From NCBI GenBank assembly GCA_023935145.1, contig CM043700.1, positions 23,263,501-23,327,500 on the forward strand: a DNA stretch of 64,000 bases. The letters are read 5' to 3'. Origin of the DNA: Bretschneidera sinensis. Lineage: Eukaryota; Streptophyta; Magnoliopsida; Brassicales; Akaniaceae. The position numbers and the translations under genes are program-made. This document shows, piece after piece, positions 12,823 through 24,400 of this stretch. The number at the start of each line of letters is the position of its first letter. The first letter of the stretch is position 1. The notes beneath the pieces are model-generated. The model saw only the letters and a list, made by a program, of their open reading frames with translations, was not told the origin of the DNA and did no database searches.

Positions 12823-12926
12823 GTATATATTATTACTCTTTCTTCCATTTGATAAAGATTTGTAATATTGATCAAGAAATGCAACCATGCCCGTTTTCTT
12901 ACAATTGTATTTATTCATTTGACCTC

Positions 12927-12992
12927 TATGGTGATGTTTGGGTGGAGATAAAGCAAAAATTGCTTTAAAATCTCCACCTAAACATCGCCTAT
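12927..12992. repeat. Short hairpin in the ArfGAP 3' UTR region
   Basis: GGTGATGTTTGGGTGGAGAT is followed after a short loop by the inverted partner ATCTCCACCTAAACATCGCC. The inner parts (AAAGCAA / TTGCTTT) also pair, giving a nearly closed hairpin of about 60 nt roughly 100 bp after the stop codon. Its GATGTTTGGG end resembles the fold-back at 14482, so it may be a minimal deletion derivative of that MITE family. Confidence 0.6.
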
Positions 12993-15474
12993 ATAGTTTT
13001 TCTCCTGTTGTCCTCTTTGCACTGGGATTTTGTTTGACAAAAATCTACTTTTCTTCCTGTCCGTTTGTTGAGTTGTTTTAAACTTTTAATCCCATCTTGG
13101 GGCTGGTTAACATAGAGATATGTTTGTTTTCAATCAAAAAGAGGTTTACAGACCATGGCCTCTTGGCCTAGCGGTCACTTTCTGCTCTCTATATATAAGA
13201 AACTCGGCTCCGATCCTCCCTCCCTCCCCTTAACCCTGAACCCACTTTTTAATTTATTTGTTTATTTCTCTTTTGTATTATTGATCTAAGGTACTTGACC
13301 TTTATTCTATGAAATTGATCGGCATGTTCATGGCATTGAATAGGGTTGGAATCGAGTCGAGTTTTTATCAAGCTATTAGAGTTTGTGCTCCGTCAAAGCT
13401 CAGTTCGGTTCAGTTCGAGCTTGAAAATTAAATTCGAATAACTTATGGAACCGAGTTATAATACCTTGAGGTTAGACTCGAAAAGCTCTCGAATAGTTCA
13501 ATAAGGTATTATCGAATTCGAGCTCGTACCAATATTTATTAAATTATAGTTCAGGTTCAAGCTCAAGCTCAAATGGGCAATCCAAGACTCAGGTTCGAGC
13601 TCCATTTGGATAGACTCGTTTGTTATCGAGTTTAAATTCAATTTTCGAGCTCGATTTGTACACGAGTTCAAGTTGATTTAAGATGTTTTAAGTTTTTAAG
13701 ATTAAATCAAACCTTCAGTTTTTTTATAATTACACTGTCAAATATGGCAACAAATCTACTTATCCGTCCAATTTGAACCAATGATGAATTGATTTAAATT
13801 ACATTGTTTAAATCCTCATAAAAAACAAATCAAACATAATTTATACATGTGATGTTTTATTTTTTCTGATGTTTTATTATTATTTTTATTTCTCCCACAT
13901 AACAAAAAGAAAATGGAACTCTAAATTCCATTTTTGGAAAGGATAAAGGCTATTATCTACAAACGCACAAGTCATTTAATGATCAACAGACAATTGGAAC
14001 AGTTTTTCAAAGATCTGCAAGGACAAATTGAAAACAATGACACCCATTTCATAAAAAAAAAAGATGAAGAAAACATAACCCAATGGTTGCCTTTAAATGT
14101 TGAAAAACAAAATCAGATTCGGCTGAGTTGAGCTGTATCAAACTATACCACCCAGCAAAGTCAACGTGAGTAGCTGGAAAATAAAAGCACACTTAATTAA
14201 ACGCTATGCATGCATCTAATACATTACTGGACATCGATTTGTGAGCCTTACACAGAAAACTTGCCTTACATTATTAATGCATGAGCGGTGATCTTGTTAG
14301 ATTCGGTTGTTATTAACTAAGTGAAAAAGTTAATTAATAATTATATAAAATAAATTATAAAAAAATAAATATTAAAATTATTATTTAATTTTTTTAATTA
14401 TTAATAAAAAAACTCGATCGAGTTTATGGTATTACTACTATGTATGAATTTCAGTTTCAGATTAATAAATCATATCTTTATGCGATGTTTGGGTACATAT
14501 TAAAGTTAATTTTAAGCTAAAATTTATATTTTAAAGTTTATTAAAAAGTTAATCAAATTAAATTAAATCATATATTAATTGATGTTTAATTTTTATTTAA
14601 TAAAATTTAATAAGATTTAATTTAATTTAAATAAATTTTTAATAAATCTTAAAAAATAAAATTTAATTTAAAATTAACTTTAAGTTAAATCCAAACATCA
14701 TCTTAATTTCGTTTACACAACTTTAGTTAAAGAAATGATGTCTAAACAAATTATTGTCTAGGTCCTTGAACCAAACATAAGTTCTAATTCATGTTAAATC
14801 ATAGAACAAAACATGTTCTACTCCATTATAACCAAATAACGAGAAGAATCCAATTCAAACATACATTTTATAAAATGGAAAAATTTAATTACACAATGAA
14901 AAGTAGAACTCTCAAATCGCTTATTCCTTCATTTTTTGAACATATATGTTAGTACAATAAAACAAATTAAATTCATGAACCATATCAAAGGTTTTTTTTT
15001 CTTCAGAAAATAAGAATATATATAGCACAACAAAAGAAAATAAGATAAGATAAGAAGATGAGAGAAAAAAAGAAGCAAAGGTAGCATTTTTCTTTTGCAT
15101 TCAGGATTAAAACATTCATCACCGTTAACTCTCTTTATTTACATAGAAATACTTAGTTAGATCGAGTTTAAAGCTAATATTTTAGATCAGTTAAAAAATT
15201 TATTGATAACTTTAAAAAATTTCATTGATAACATTAGATTAAATCTCACATTTATACTGAAATTACAAATGAAATTATTTAAAATAACTAATAAAATTTC
15301 AAACAGATCTAAAGATAATAGTTTAGATATGATCTAACCATGTAATTTTATTATTTATAAGATATGCTAATTTTTTAAAATAAAAAAAAAACACAAAGCG
15401 CTGGGGAGTTGAGAATGAAAAATAATGAAAAAAAGGAAAAAAAGAAAAAAAGAGAAGAGCTGCACTAGCTTACT
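12993..15474. other. Intergenic spacer with repeats
   Basis: No gene was found. 13136-13320 looks like a tRNA-derived SINE: an A-box-like TGGCCTAGCGGTCA, a B-box-like GGCTCCGATCC and a T-rich 3' part, but no TSD was seen. 13340-13690 is rich in GTTCGAGCTCG and GAGTCGAG words after a TAGGGTTGGAATCGAG left end, like the subterminal repeats of a hAT element; the right end is missing. 14482-14702 is a fold-back listed separately. The rest is AT-rich. Confidence 0.45.
14482..14702. repeat. Fold-back MITE, about 220 bp
   Basis: The left arm GATGTTTGGGTACATATTAA and AAGTTAATTTTAAGC pairs with the inverted right arm AAAATTAACTTTAAGTTAAA and TCCAAACATC. The centre, built of AATTTAATTTAA words, is also self-complementary. 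The outer word GATGTTTGG is shared with the 12927 hairpin. Confidence 0.6.
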
Positions 15475-15951
15475 TTATTTAGTACTGTCATTGTTATTGG
15501 TTGATGATGATTTTTGCTTTTGGTGCCTAAAAAGATAAATCAGAACAGAAGTAACTAACAATGCAACACCTGTCGCACCGCATACCAAGCTGGCCACCAG
15601 CAGAACGTGCATGATCGGGTGATCGTCTCCTCCGGCTCCATTTCGGCCTCTGCCCCACCACCACGTGTCATCGACAGCCGCCGCCGACGAAGAAGAAGAA
15701 TTCATCGCTTTCGGCAGCGCCACACTGGACGGAGACAATGACAACGACGATGACCCGAAGAAAGACTTCATCTCCGGCGATTTCACCCCCCGCGTCGCCG
15801 GGGCAGAGTCTTGGTACTCCAGCCCATGATCCGACGGTCGTAATTCTCTTGCCAATGTTTCGCCGGTGATGATGATGATGATCAGGACTGTGATCAACGG
15901 TAGATAAACGATGGTGGTCACAGTTGTAAAACCCGTGTGAGAAGAAGCCAT
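15475..15951 (-). CDS. Small secreted or membrane protein with signal peptide and C-terminal TM segment, unknown function
   Basis: This is a single-exon 158-aa gene. Residues about 8-33 (TTVTTIVYLPLITVLIIIIITG) form a strongly hydrophobic signal peptide or anchor. They are followed by ARELRPSDHGLEYQDSAP, a pattern typical of the mature start of small uncharacterised plant proteins. A Ser-rich low-complexity middle with a WWWGRGRNG patch (about 97-105) precedes a second hydrophobic span (about 113-141, HVLLVASLVCGATGVALLVTSVLIYLF) and a basic, Ser/Asn-rich tail (RHQKQKSSS). This suggests a type I membrane protein with a short cytosolic tail. The start ATG at 15949-15951 lies about 60 bp downstream of a TATA-like TATATACACAC stretch. 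The coding bases are far more GC-rich than the flanks, which supports a real gene. I do not recognise a functional domain. Confidence 0.75.
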   Translation of the reverse strand: MASSHTGFTTVTTIVYLPLITVLIIIIITGETLARELRPSDHGLEYQDSAPATRGVKSPEMKSFFGSSSLSLSPSSVALPKAMNSSSSSAAAVDDTWWWGRGRNGAGGDDHPIMHVLLVASLVCGATGVALLVTSVLIYLFRHQKQKSSSTNNNDSTK

Positions 15952-18796
15952 TTTTAACTCTCTCTATGATTAACGTACTTGCTTGATTTATATACACACA
16001 AAAGTAAAGCGAGTGATCATTTGATTTTATTAAGTTTTGGTTAAGTTATTACGGGTCCCCACAATTTAACTCAAAATTTAAATTTGTCCTTAAATTTTCA
16101 ATTTTATTTAATGTCACCCTCGTCACCAATTCGGCTCTCCCAAAAAAAAAGTCAAATTAATATAATTCGTTAATATGGATAAGTGTTCAATTTTTATAGG
16201 TAAGATAAATGTAGTTATTAATAGACGGTAAAAAAAAATGCATTGGCTAGATACACTCTTGGATATCAAAATTTAATTTACGTTTATTTTAACTATCAAA
16301 CTTTTATTGATATAGTTAAATCATTATATTTTTATTAATGTTTCAATTCAGTCACAATTATAACTGCTGTTAAGATTTTATAACGTCGCTTATATGACAT
16401 CTACTCAATTTGTCTTACCACGTGCCACACAAAACTCACTTAATTGGAGATTTCATATTACGGTAATCAAAGCAATGATTTGAATGAAACTTTAATTAAA
16501 GTTTAATAACTTGATTGTAATAAATAAAAGTTTGGTGACTGATATAGGCAAAATTAACCAATCCAATAAAATTAAGACACGTAAACGCATAATCATGACT
16601 AACCACCCTGAGCTACATAGGATTCAAAACTCTCTATGCAATAATGAAATCATCGTCCTAAACCTAAAGATTTCGTCATTGGTCAATAAAGATAGCGTCA
16701 CACAATGCTTAAGGCACAAATATCACATCTTTGTTGGGATCCACCTTTGGACATTAAGAAGATGATCTCCAACACTCTTATAAAAGAGACTCAAACTCTC
16801 GTAACAAATGAGGTTCTTCCATGAATACAAGTTTCACAATCAGATCACCCTTGGTTTCTTTTTGGCATCAACAGTGATCAAATTGAATTTTTAAATAAGT
16901 TTGGTGACCAAATTGTATTTAATCCATTCAACTTTGTTTTTTTTTTTACCCTTTTTACTTTCTTACAACTTGGTTTAATAATGATTTAAGTGTGTTTTCA
17001 TTTTTAGTATACACTTATTACATGAGAAAAATTGATAGTTTTAAATTGAAAATGGAACAATATTAAATAAAAATGAAAATATAAGGATTTATATATTACA
17101 ATTGAAACTTTGAGAACTAATTTAAAATTAAAAAAATATTGTGCACGGATGGTGTAATTTAACCTTTTAAGTCTGTTAGAAGGACTAAACAATGTCGTTT
17201 TAGTTAATTTGGGCTCTATATTTTGCTCTTTTTTTTTATCTTTTATTATTTTTTTGACTGAAATAGCGTGACTTCTTGTCGGGGGTCCACACTAGAATAA
17301 AGGTCGCCGTTTGTTTCTTTGTCTTTTTCACTGCCAAAAAAAGAAAAGTAAGAAAAAAGAAAATTTATAAAGACAAAAACAAGACCTGTATTAAGGTAGT
17401 ACAGTTTTTAAGATAAATTATTTTCTACGCAAACAGTAAACTAATTGTCTGTTTTTTGTTAATAGATTAGTTTGTCGTGTACAGATTTAAAAGAAAGAAA
17501 AAAATTTGTGTTAGTGGAAATTTTATTTGTTCTGTAAATAAAAATAGGTAGAAAAACTTTTTAATATTTAAAAAAACAAGCCAAAGTGGCATTTGAAGAT
17601 TTTGTTTAACAATTGTAGAGATCATAAATTCTGTTTGTAATTAGTGCAAAAACTCATTTTTATATTAGAGTAAAAATTTGATTGGTAATTTTAAGAAACT
17701 TTATTGATAAGGTTTGGACATACTCAACAAATATTGTCAGTGAAATTTCAAAAAAAATTACTCGTAATCAAAGTAAACTCAACGGAAAATTTACATATTT
17801 CTTAAATCCGAAAATCTACGACGGTTTGAATCCCTTCATTGTATACGTCTCGTGATTCTCGTCAGTGTTTGTAGTAATCACAAAAAGAAAAACGCACTTT
17901 GTTCACCATTCAAGAACCTTAATTTTCTTCTCCTTATAATAAAATGAGTGTTTCTTTCTCTTCCTCTTTACAGAATTCCAACTGCTTTTTCTTACCTGTA
18001 AACATATATTTATATACTGCATAAGAAGTCAGCTGAAATATCAAAGAGTTGCATACATTCAATTAAGAGTTGCATGCATTCAATTATGTCTCTTAATAAA
18101 TAGTTAAATGGATGGATCGACTCACTCATCATAGACACTTAACTTGATCCGATATCCTTATGTAGAGATTCGTGAGAAGGTGTTTTGTAGAAGCTATAAG
18201 ACATCTCTCATCTTTATTCCAAAGGGAAGCAAGGGCATTTCAATCGTTTTTGACAAACTTTTATTTTTTGCATAAGAAGAATCACTTTACTTAAAAACCT
18301 TTTTAGTTTATGGCAAGTATGATGTAGCAAAGATTTTGACTGAACATCCTTCATCTTTTCACTATTTTTTCTTATTTATTTTTTTTATAGTAAAAATTAT
18401 TCATCTAAGTAAATACTTTAATTTGATGCTTTGAGGGAATTTTGTTACATATCAGTGTTACGCAAACATTGGTTTTTTTTTATTTTTTATTTTTGGCTAA
18501 TTAAGGGTGAAGAATTTGGATTTGAGACTTATTCTTTAAAGAAGAAAAAAATGATTATCAATTGAGCTATGTCTAAGTTATTGTGAGCATTGAAATTAAA
18601 TGATATGATTTTGTTAGAATATTCACATGTGAGTTATCTCACATAAAAAATAAAAGTTTATTATATATATTGTTTGGATCAAAGACTCATGAACTTAAAA
18701 TTTTGAATCATATTGATGCTCATAAAGGGTTTTTAGTATATAACTCACACGTGAGGGGATTTGTTATGATTTATCCCACCTAGCAATATGGAACTT

Positions 18797-19697
18797 AGAG
18801 ATGGCAAACGGGTCGGGTCGAGTTGAATTGCACGTCACTTCGGGTCGGGTCGGGTCATTTCAATCTCAGGTCAGGTCAAGTTAGGTTCGAGTCATTTAAA
18901 TCTCGGGTCGGATCAGGTTCAAATCATTTTGAGCTCGAGTAAGACCGAGTAAAAAAATAGATATTTATGCTTAATTTAACAATATTTTATTCGCATATAA
19001 TATGACTAAATGATTATCAAATTCGTGAAAAATAATTAATAATAAATCAATGCTTAATTTTTTAAATAATATATATAATTTTTGTATGCAATATGCAACG
19101 TTATAACTCTTAGTCTCAAAATTCAGTCTTAAATGATCTTAGACAACTGGTTCACAAAGTTATTCTCACTAGTAACATCTTATACCAAATTTTATAGATT
19201 AAATTTCATATAATCACTTCGTTCAATTATATTTTTTCAAAACAATTAAAAACAAAAATTTATTGTGACTTAATTAACAATACAAAATCTACTATTCTTC
19301 TTGATTTTTTATTTGAAATTGATGAGATTGCTCATATTAATACAATGTTGAACCATACATATCAACACATATAAATAAATAATTAATTAATTACGATATA
19401 ATTTATTTTATTTAACAATCAGTAAATTAACTATTATCTCAGCTTTAGAAAGCAATTTGTTTTTTATAAAAAAATTATATATTCAAGTCATTTTGATTCG
19501 GTTCAGTTCGTTCAGATTCGAGTCGAGTCAAGTTTAGGTCATTTTAAATCCTGATCATTTTGAGTTTTTAATTATTCGGATTAAAATCGGATCGAATTCA
19601 GATCATATTATTTTGATTTATTTTTGAATAAAATTATATTTGAACCGAGTCGAATGAAATTGAATTTTTGAATTAGGTTAGATCTTACCATCTCTGA
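18797..19697. mobile_element. Non-autonomous hAT-type element, about 0.9 kb
   Basis: The left end AGAGATGGCAAACGGG and the right end (reverse complement TCAGAGATGGTAAGATC) share an AGAGATGG terminal inverted repeat. The flanks carry an 8-bp TSD with one mismatch: TGGAACTT at 18789-18796 and TGGAGCTT at 19698-19705. Both subterminal regions are packed with GGGTCGG, GAGTCGAG and GTTCAGTTCG words, as in many plant hAT elements where the transposase binds. The core is AT-rich and has no transposase. Confidence 0.75.
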
Positions 19698-20589
19698 TGG
19701 AGCTTTCCACCAAGAAGATTAACAATATATTCACTAGATTATCTCTCATCTTCACCTTTTCTTTTTCATAGGGGTATATGTTACTACGGTTTCATGTAAT
19801 TAAGTTATAATATTGTTTGTCGTTTAGTTGAATACTGCAATTTTGGACTAATGAGATGTTGAGCTTTCCATATATGTATTTGTATTAGTTCCGTGGCGTT
19901 TATTTAGTTTATATGCATAAAATAATCGGTTAGTCCAATCCATTTCTCATTATTGTTATCTGATTTTCTTTCTACACCACATGGGCAAGATCTCATTGGA
20001 TCACAAGTTCACAGCAACACGCCAAGTGATTTTCGTAAACCTCATCACTGCACAATGGGCCCATTACTCGTTTTAGATGCCCATTCACAATCACACACTA
20101 TAAGGATTCGTTTGGTGGGAGGACTGAAGTGGAAGTGCACTAATTATTTTTAATCTCACCCCCCAATGGGACAGACTTAATCCCACCACTGTTAAGTAAC
20201 GGTTAATCTCCATCAAAGGCAATTGCATGCGTCGTGAGCGGTACGTGGACGTGGTTTGGCTGCCATGGCTTGAGTGACATGAAGAAAAAAATTGGAAAAC
20301 CTTTTATTTAAGTGAGGGTACTGATTTTATGAATTCAAGCTTACAACCGTTGAATCAACAGCTTTTTGTGAGCTCAAGCTCACACAATCATTTTTTTTAT
20401 TAAATGTTTATTTGATTTAACTTTTGATTCTGTTGTAAAAATTCAAAAATGATTTTAAAACAATTTTAGAGTAAAAATGATGTAAAGTTAAAATTTATTT
20501 GGTATTTAGTAAAAATTGTGTTAAAGATGTTGTTAAACTAATTGATATGTTTGATAAATAAATTGTAAAAACACTTTTAGAATATGGTT

Positions 20590-20800
20590 TAGTTCCAATC
20601 GAGTGTGTTTTTCAAAATTCAAATGATGAGGTTTCAAGACCAAAACACAGTCGACTGTGAGAACACTTACTTTTTTATGGAAACTTTTCTATTTCTCACA
20701 CAGTGGGAAAACTTATCGTCGATTGTCTTTTAAGTTTTGAAAATTTTGAAGAAAGCTTTATCAAACCTCCAATCGACTATGGTTACCTAAAATACAGTTT
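20590..20800. repeat. Possible eroded LTR fragment with AGTCGACT palindromes
   Basis: CACAGTCGACTGTG at about 20648-20661 is a perfect 14-bp palindrome sharing the AGTCGACT core of the copia LTR arrays. Related sites are nearby: CAATCGAG (~20597), CGTCGATTG (~20718) and CAATCGACT (~20770). No LTR ends or coding remnants were found, so assignment to the same retrotransposon group is tentative. Confidence 0.35.
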
Positions 20801-21496
20801 TTATTTGAACCTTTTGCACTTATTTTTGAAAAAAAAAATGATTTAAGTTTTAAACGAAATATTTTGAAAACAAATTAAGTTTTTTAAAGCTAAGTAATTA
20901 AGAGGGAGATAACATAATACTTAACTACTTTAAGACTACTAAGCTCAAATGTCTTCTTCATTGAAGTCGCTTAAAAAACCTAAAACTCGGAGCAAATTAA
21001 ATGAATGTGTGTGTTCACATTTTCTTTAAAACACTCTAATATGATTTTATCATTATAAAAATCAATGTAAAATCAACAAAATTAAAAAAATGTTTAACAT
21101 AATTTCTATTTTTTTTATTACCAAAAACAATTTGAAAAGCTCTAAGAACTCAAACAAGTGAGGTGTAAACATCAAAATAAATATAAGCACAATGCTATAT
21201 TTACTTATTTAAGCACAGTGTTAACAGTCTGTTATTAAATGTTAAGATTACTTGTATCACCACCTCCAAGGCTCCAATCAAATAACTAGGTGACTCACCT
21301 AGCATCACCGACAGGTGATTCGGTCTTTTTCCCTCACTAGATAGAGCTAATAAGACGATATCACGCCAAAGCAAAAGCGCGCTTTCAACTCCTTCCATTC
21401 AAAGCCAGATAGGCCTCTTCTCTACATCTCTTCCTTGAAAATTCATCATCTCCACAAAGAACACCTTCAAAATTATCAAATCGTCCCCCAACAAGT

Positions 21497-24400
21497 ATGA
21501 GAAATTACTCTCAGCCCCACATTTGCCAGTGCTTAACCCGCCTATCAACTCTGAAGCGAGACTCCTTGGTCACAATCACAGGAAACCGGCAAAAAACAGG
21601 CCACCAATTCGTCCAAGGGGTGTTGAGTTTAGCTCGTGGGTTGGTCCAACTGGGCCTAAAAAACGGCGACGTTGTTTCCGTCTCTTCTTTCAACAGGTTC
21701 TTAAATTCTTGCTTTTGAAAAATAAACACTTTTTTTCATTCTATTTTCAGGAAATGTTTTGAACAACTTTGGTTTTGAAATCCTCGTAGAAAGTGCTTCG
21801 TCAAACAGGTTTTTTTCCTACCAAACACGGCCTTTTTTTTTTCTTTTATCGACCCGGCATGGCATTGGTTATATGTAATACTTTTGAGGTTTGAATAGAA
21901 GTTACTTCTCATATACTTCTCTTTGGATAAAATATGGTCAACTCTGTATTGCAAAATTGTTTGGAAAAATAGATCAAATCGCGAATTTAGACGTTGAATG
22001 AAAAACCAGACTGATTTTAGATAATTATGGTGTTTTCAGATGTAAAAAAAAAAAAAAAAAACCTTTGCGCATATTTTCGTTTTTAGATAATTATGTGTTC
22101 ATGATCATGAAATGGGTGTTGTTTCAGTGATTGGTATTTGGAATTGCTACTGGCTGTTGCATTCATTGGAGGCATAGTTGCTCCTTTAAATTATAGATGG
22201 GTGAGTAGACTACATTGAACCCAGATGCTCGTTTGTTTCCACTGTGAGTTGTAACATTAAATTTCACTAGCATGCTCATTGATTAAGAGCTATGGCATCC
22301 ATAAATGATTGACCCAATTGACCTGTGTGGCTGTGTGTGTGTTAATTTTGAAAACATGCCTGTGCTGATATTGAACACTTCAAAAATATTTAGGAGATTG
22401 TTGCTCTTGTCATTCTTGATTGATTTTACAAGTACAAAGTTACTTGTATTTGGTTTGATAATAATATCCTAGTTGCATTACCCTATGTTCAGAAAAGGGT
22501 TTAGTTGCCTGGATTTTTTTTTTCATAGCGTAGAACCAACAAGGTTTTCACTAATAGTACTGCTTTTGCATAAAGTGCTCAATTATATGTGATTTGTAGC
22601 AACAATTTAAAACTTTGGTTAGGATGAATGTGTTCAAGGCTTTGCTGGCTATCAATGTTTTCTTTGAAAGGCTACATGGGTGCATGCTTAGGGTACTTTT
22701 AGTTATTTTTCACCTCCATATTTCTTAACACTTTCCTCAACAATTTGTGCATTCTAATCATAATTTGGAAAACGAAACTTATCTTTCCAATATAATATTG
22801 GAAAGAGAATTTGATAAGAATGTGCTAATTATTGAAGAAAGTGTTAAGAAAAATGGACACAACTAAACGCACCCTTAGAGTTTTCTATTGATTGAAGTTG
22901 AAATGGTGGATGTAAGATCGATAGATTTTCATAAAGCTATGCTTCTTAGTACATTAATTGATGACGCATTAGTGATATTGCAACCATCATCTGAAAATCT
23001 TCTTCATAAACCTGTCAACTACCATGCATTTATGACTTTATAATACTGAATCTTTCTCAACTTGCAGAGCCTGGAAGAAGCAAGGTCGGCAATGCTAACA
23101 ATAAGGCCAGTAATCTTGGTAACTGATGAGAGCTGTAGCTTCTGGAATTTAGAGGTCCAGAATAAGGCTATACCTTCTTTGAGGTGGCATGTTTCCTTGG
23201 GTTTTCCTTCCTCAAGTTTAAACGAACGGAAAAGTACGTGGTTTTCTTGACTTATAAATATCATATATGAAGAAGCATATGATATACAAATACTGTTAAC
23301 AGTGATAAGGCTCGACTTCTTTAATTTACTTGTTATGAATTTGTCATCACCTTCTTAATCGTTGCCAGTATTGACCACTGAAATGCTTATGGAGCAGTCT
23401 ATGAGATCTCCACCACTGAGTTACTCCTGGGCTCCTTATGGCACTGTTATAATATGCTTCACTTCAGGTAAAAGTTCTATTTTATTTTGATTTCGGTTGA
23501 CTTGTTAAGGTTGTATATGGATACAACTTCAAAGAGTGACTGGAGTTATTCACAAGTTTGTGTTCATTGGACAAATGTAGCTCTTCTAGCAAAATTTATC
23601 CACTTTAACAAATTCTTTTCACTTTTGCATGTTTTCAGTATAATGATTGTTTCATTTAATTTCAGAAGTCCTTACTTCGTATAAAAGGAAATCTTAGGTT
23701 GTAGGATTACTGGAAGAGATCAACTCGTTTGCAATAAAAAATTGTGAAGTAAAGTTTGCAGTACACAAAAATTTGATTATAAAATGGTTCCCATTACATT
23801 CCTAAATTTAAGGTGTCCAAATTCATGTGCAAAAGCAATGTACTACATGCTTTACTTCACAATTTTTACTGCAGAGGAGTTAAACTCGACTGGGGAACCC
23901 TTATTTCATGCATCATGAAACAGGGAGCAAATTTAGGCTTTTTAATCCATTTGTAAGCAACTGGTACTCAGATTAGTAGTCAAAGTTGATGTGGTTGGTC
24001 ATTCTTACGTTAAGTTCAGAACTGGCTTGTACGATAAGTCCATAACTACAAACTTAGATAACATCGTCTGAAAAAAGTCTGAGATCTTGACAGGATTTCT
24101 AAGTTTCCAAAGATTCATTCTGACAATGTAGGCAAAGACAGCTTCTACAGTGTACTTTCCTCTCAAATTTTGCCTTTTCCCAACTTCTACAAACAGGAAG
24201 GTTCACCTTTTTACTTAAATGGTCACTCTGCATCAGTTTTTGGAGGGGGAAATAATCTAGAATACAAATGAATATAATGTAAACTGGTGATTTTTAGGCT
24301 TTTCGATTTCAAGTTTTCCAGAGACCTTTAACTTACTGATCCAAGTGTTTGGGCTGATTGCTTTCTGGCTACAGGCACCAGCGGAAGGCCGAAGGGAGTT

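Larger units (their letters stand above)
15952..21496. other. Intergenic spacer, 5.5 kb, repeat-rich
   Basis: No gene is recognisable. 16200-16930 contains repeated AAGTTTGGTGACTGA / GACCAAATTGTATTTAA words, as in eroded MULE-type repeats, but no boundary could be fixed. A hAT element occupies 18797-19697. 20590-20800 carries AGTCGACT palindromes resembling the LTR arrays at the far end of the window. The last ~100 bp, TC-rich, are the likely leader of the downstream ligase gene. Confidence 0.45.

Noticed and set aside
13136..13270. Possible tRNA gene (GGCCTAGCGGTCA ... GGCTCCGATCC)
   Set aside because: The arms do not fold into a cloverleaf and the B box is imperfect; it is more likely a SINE remnant.
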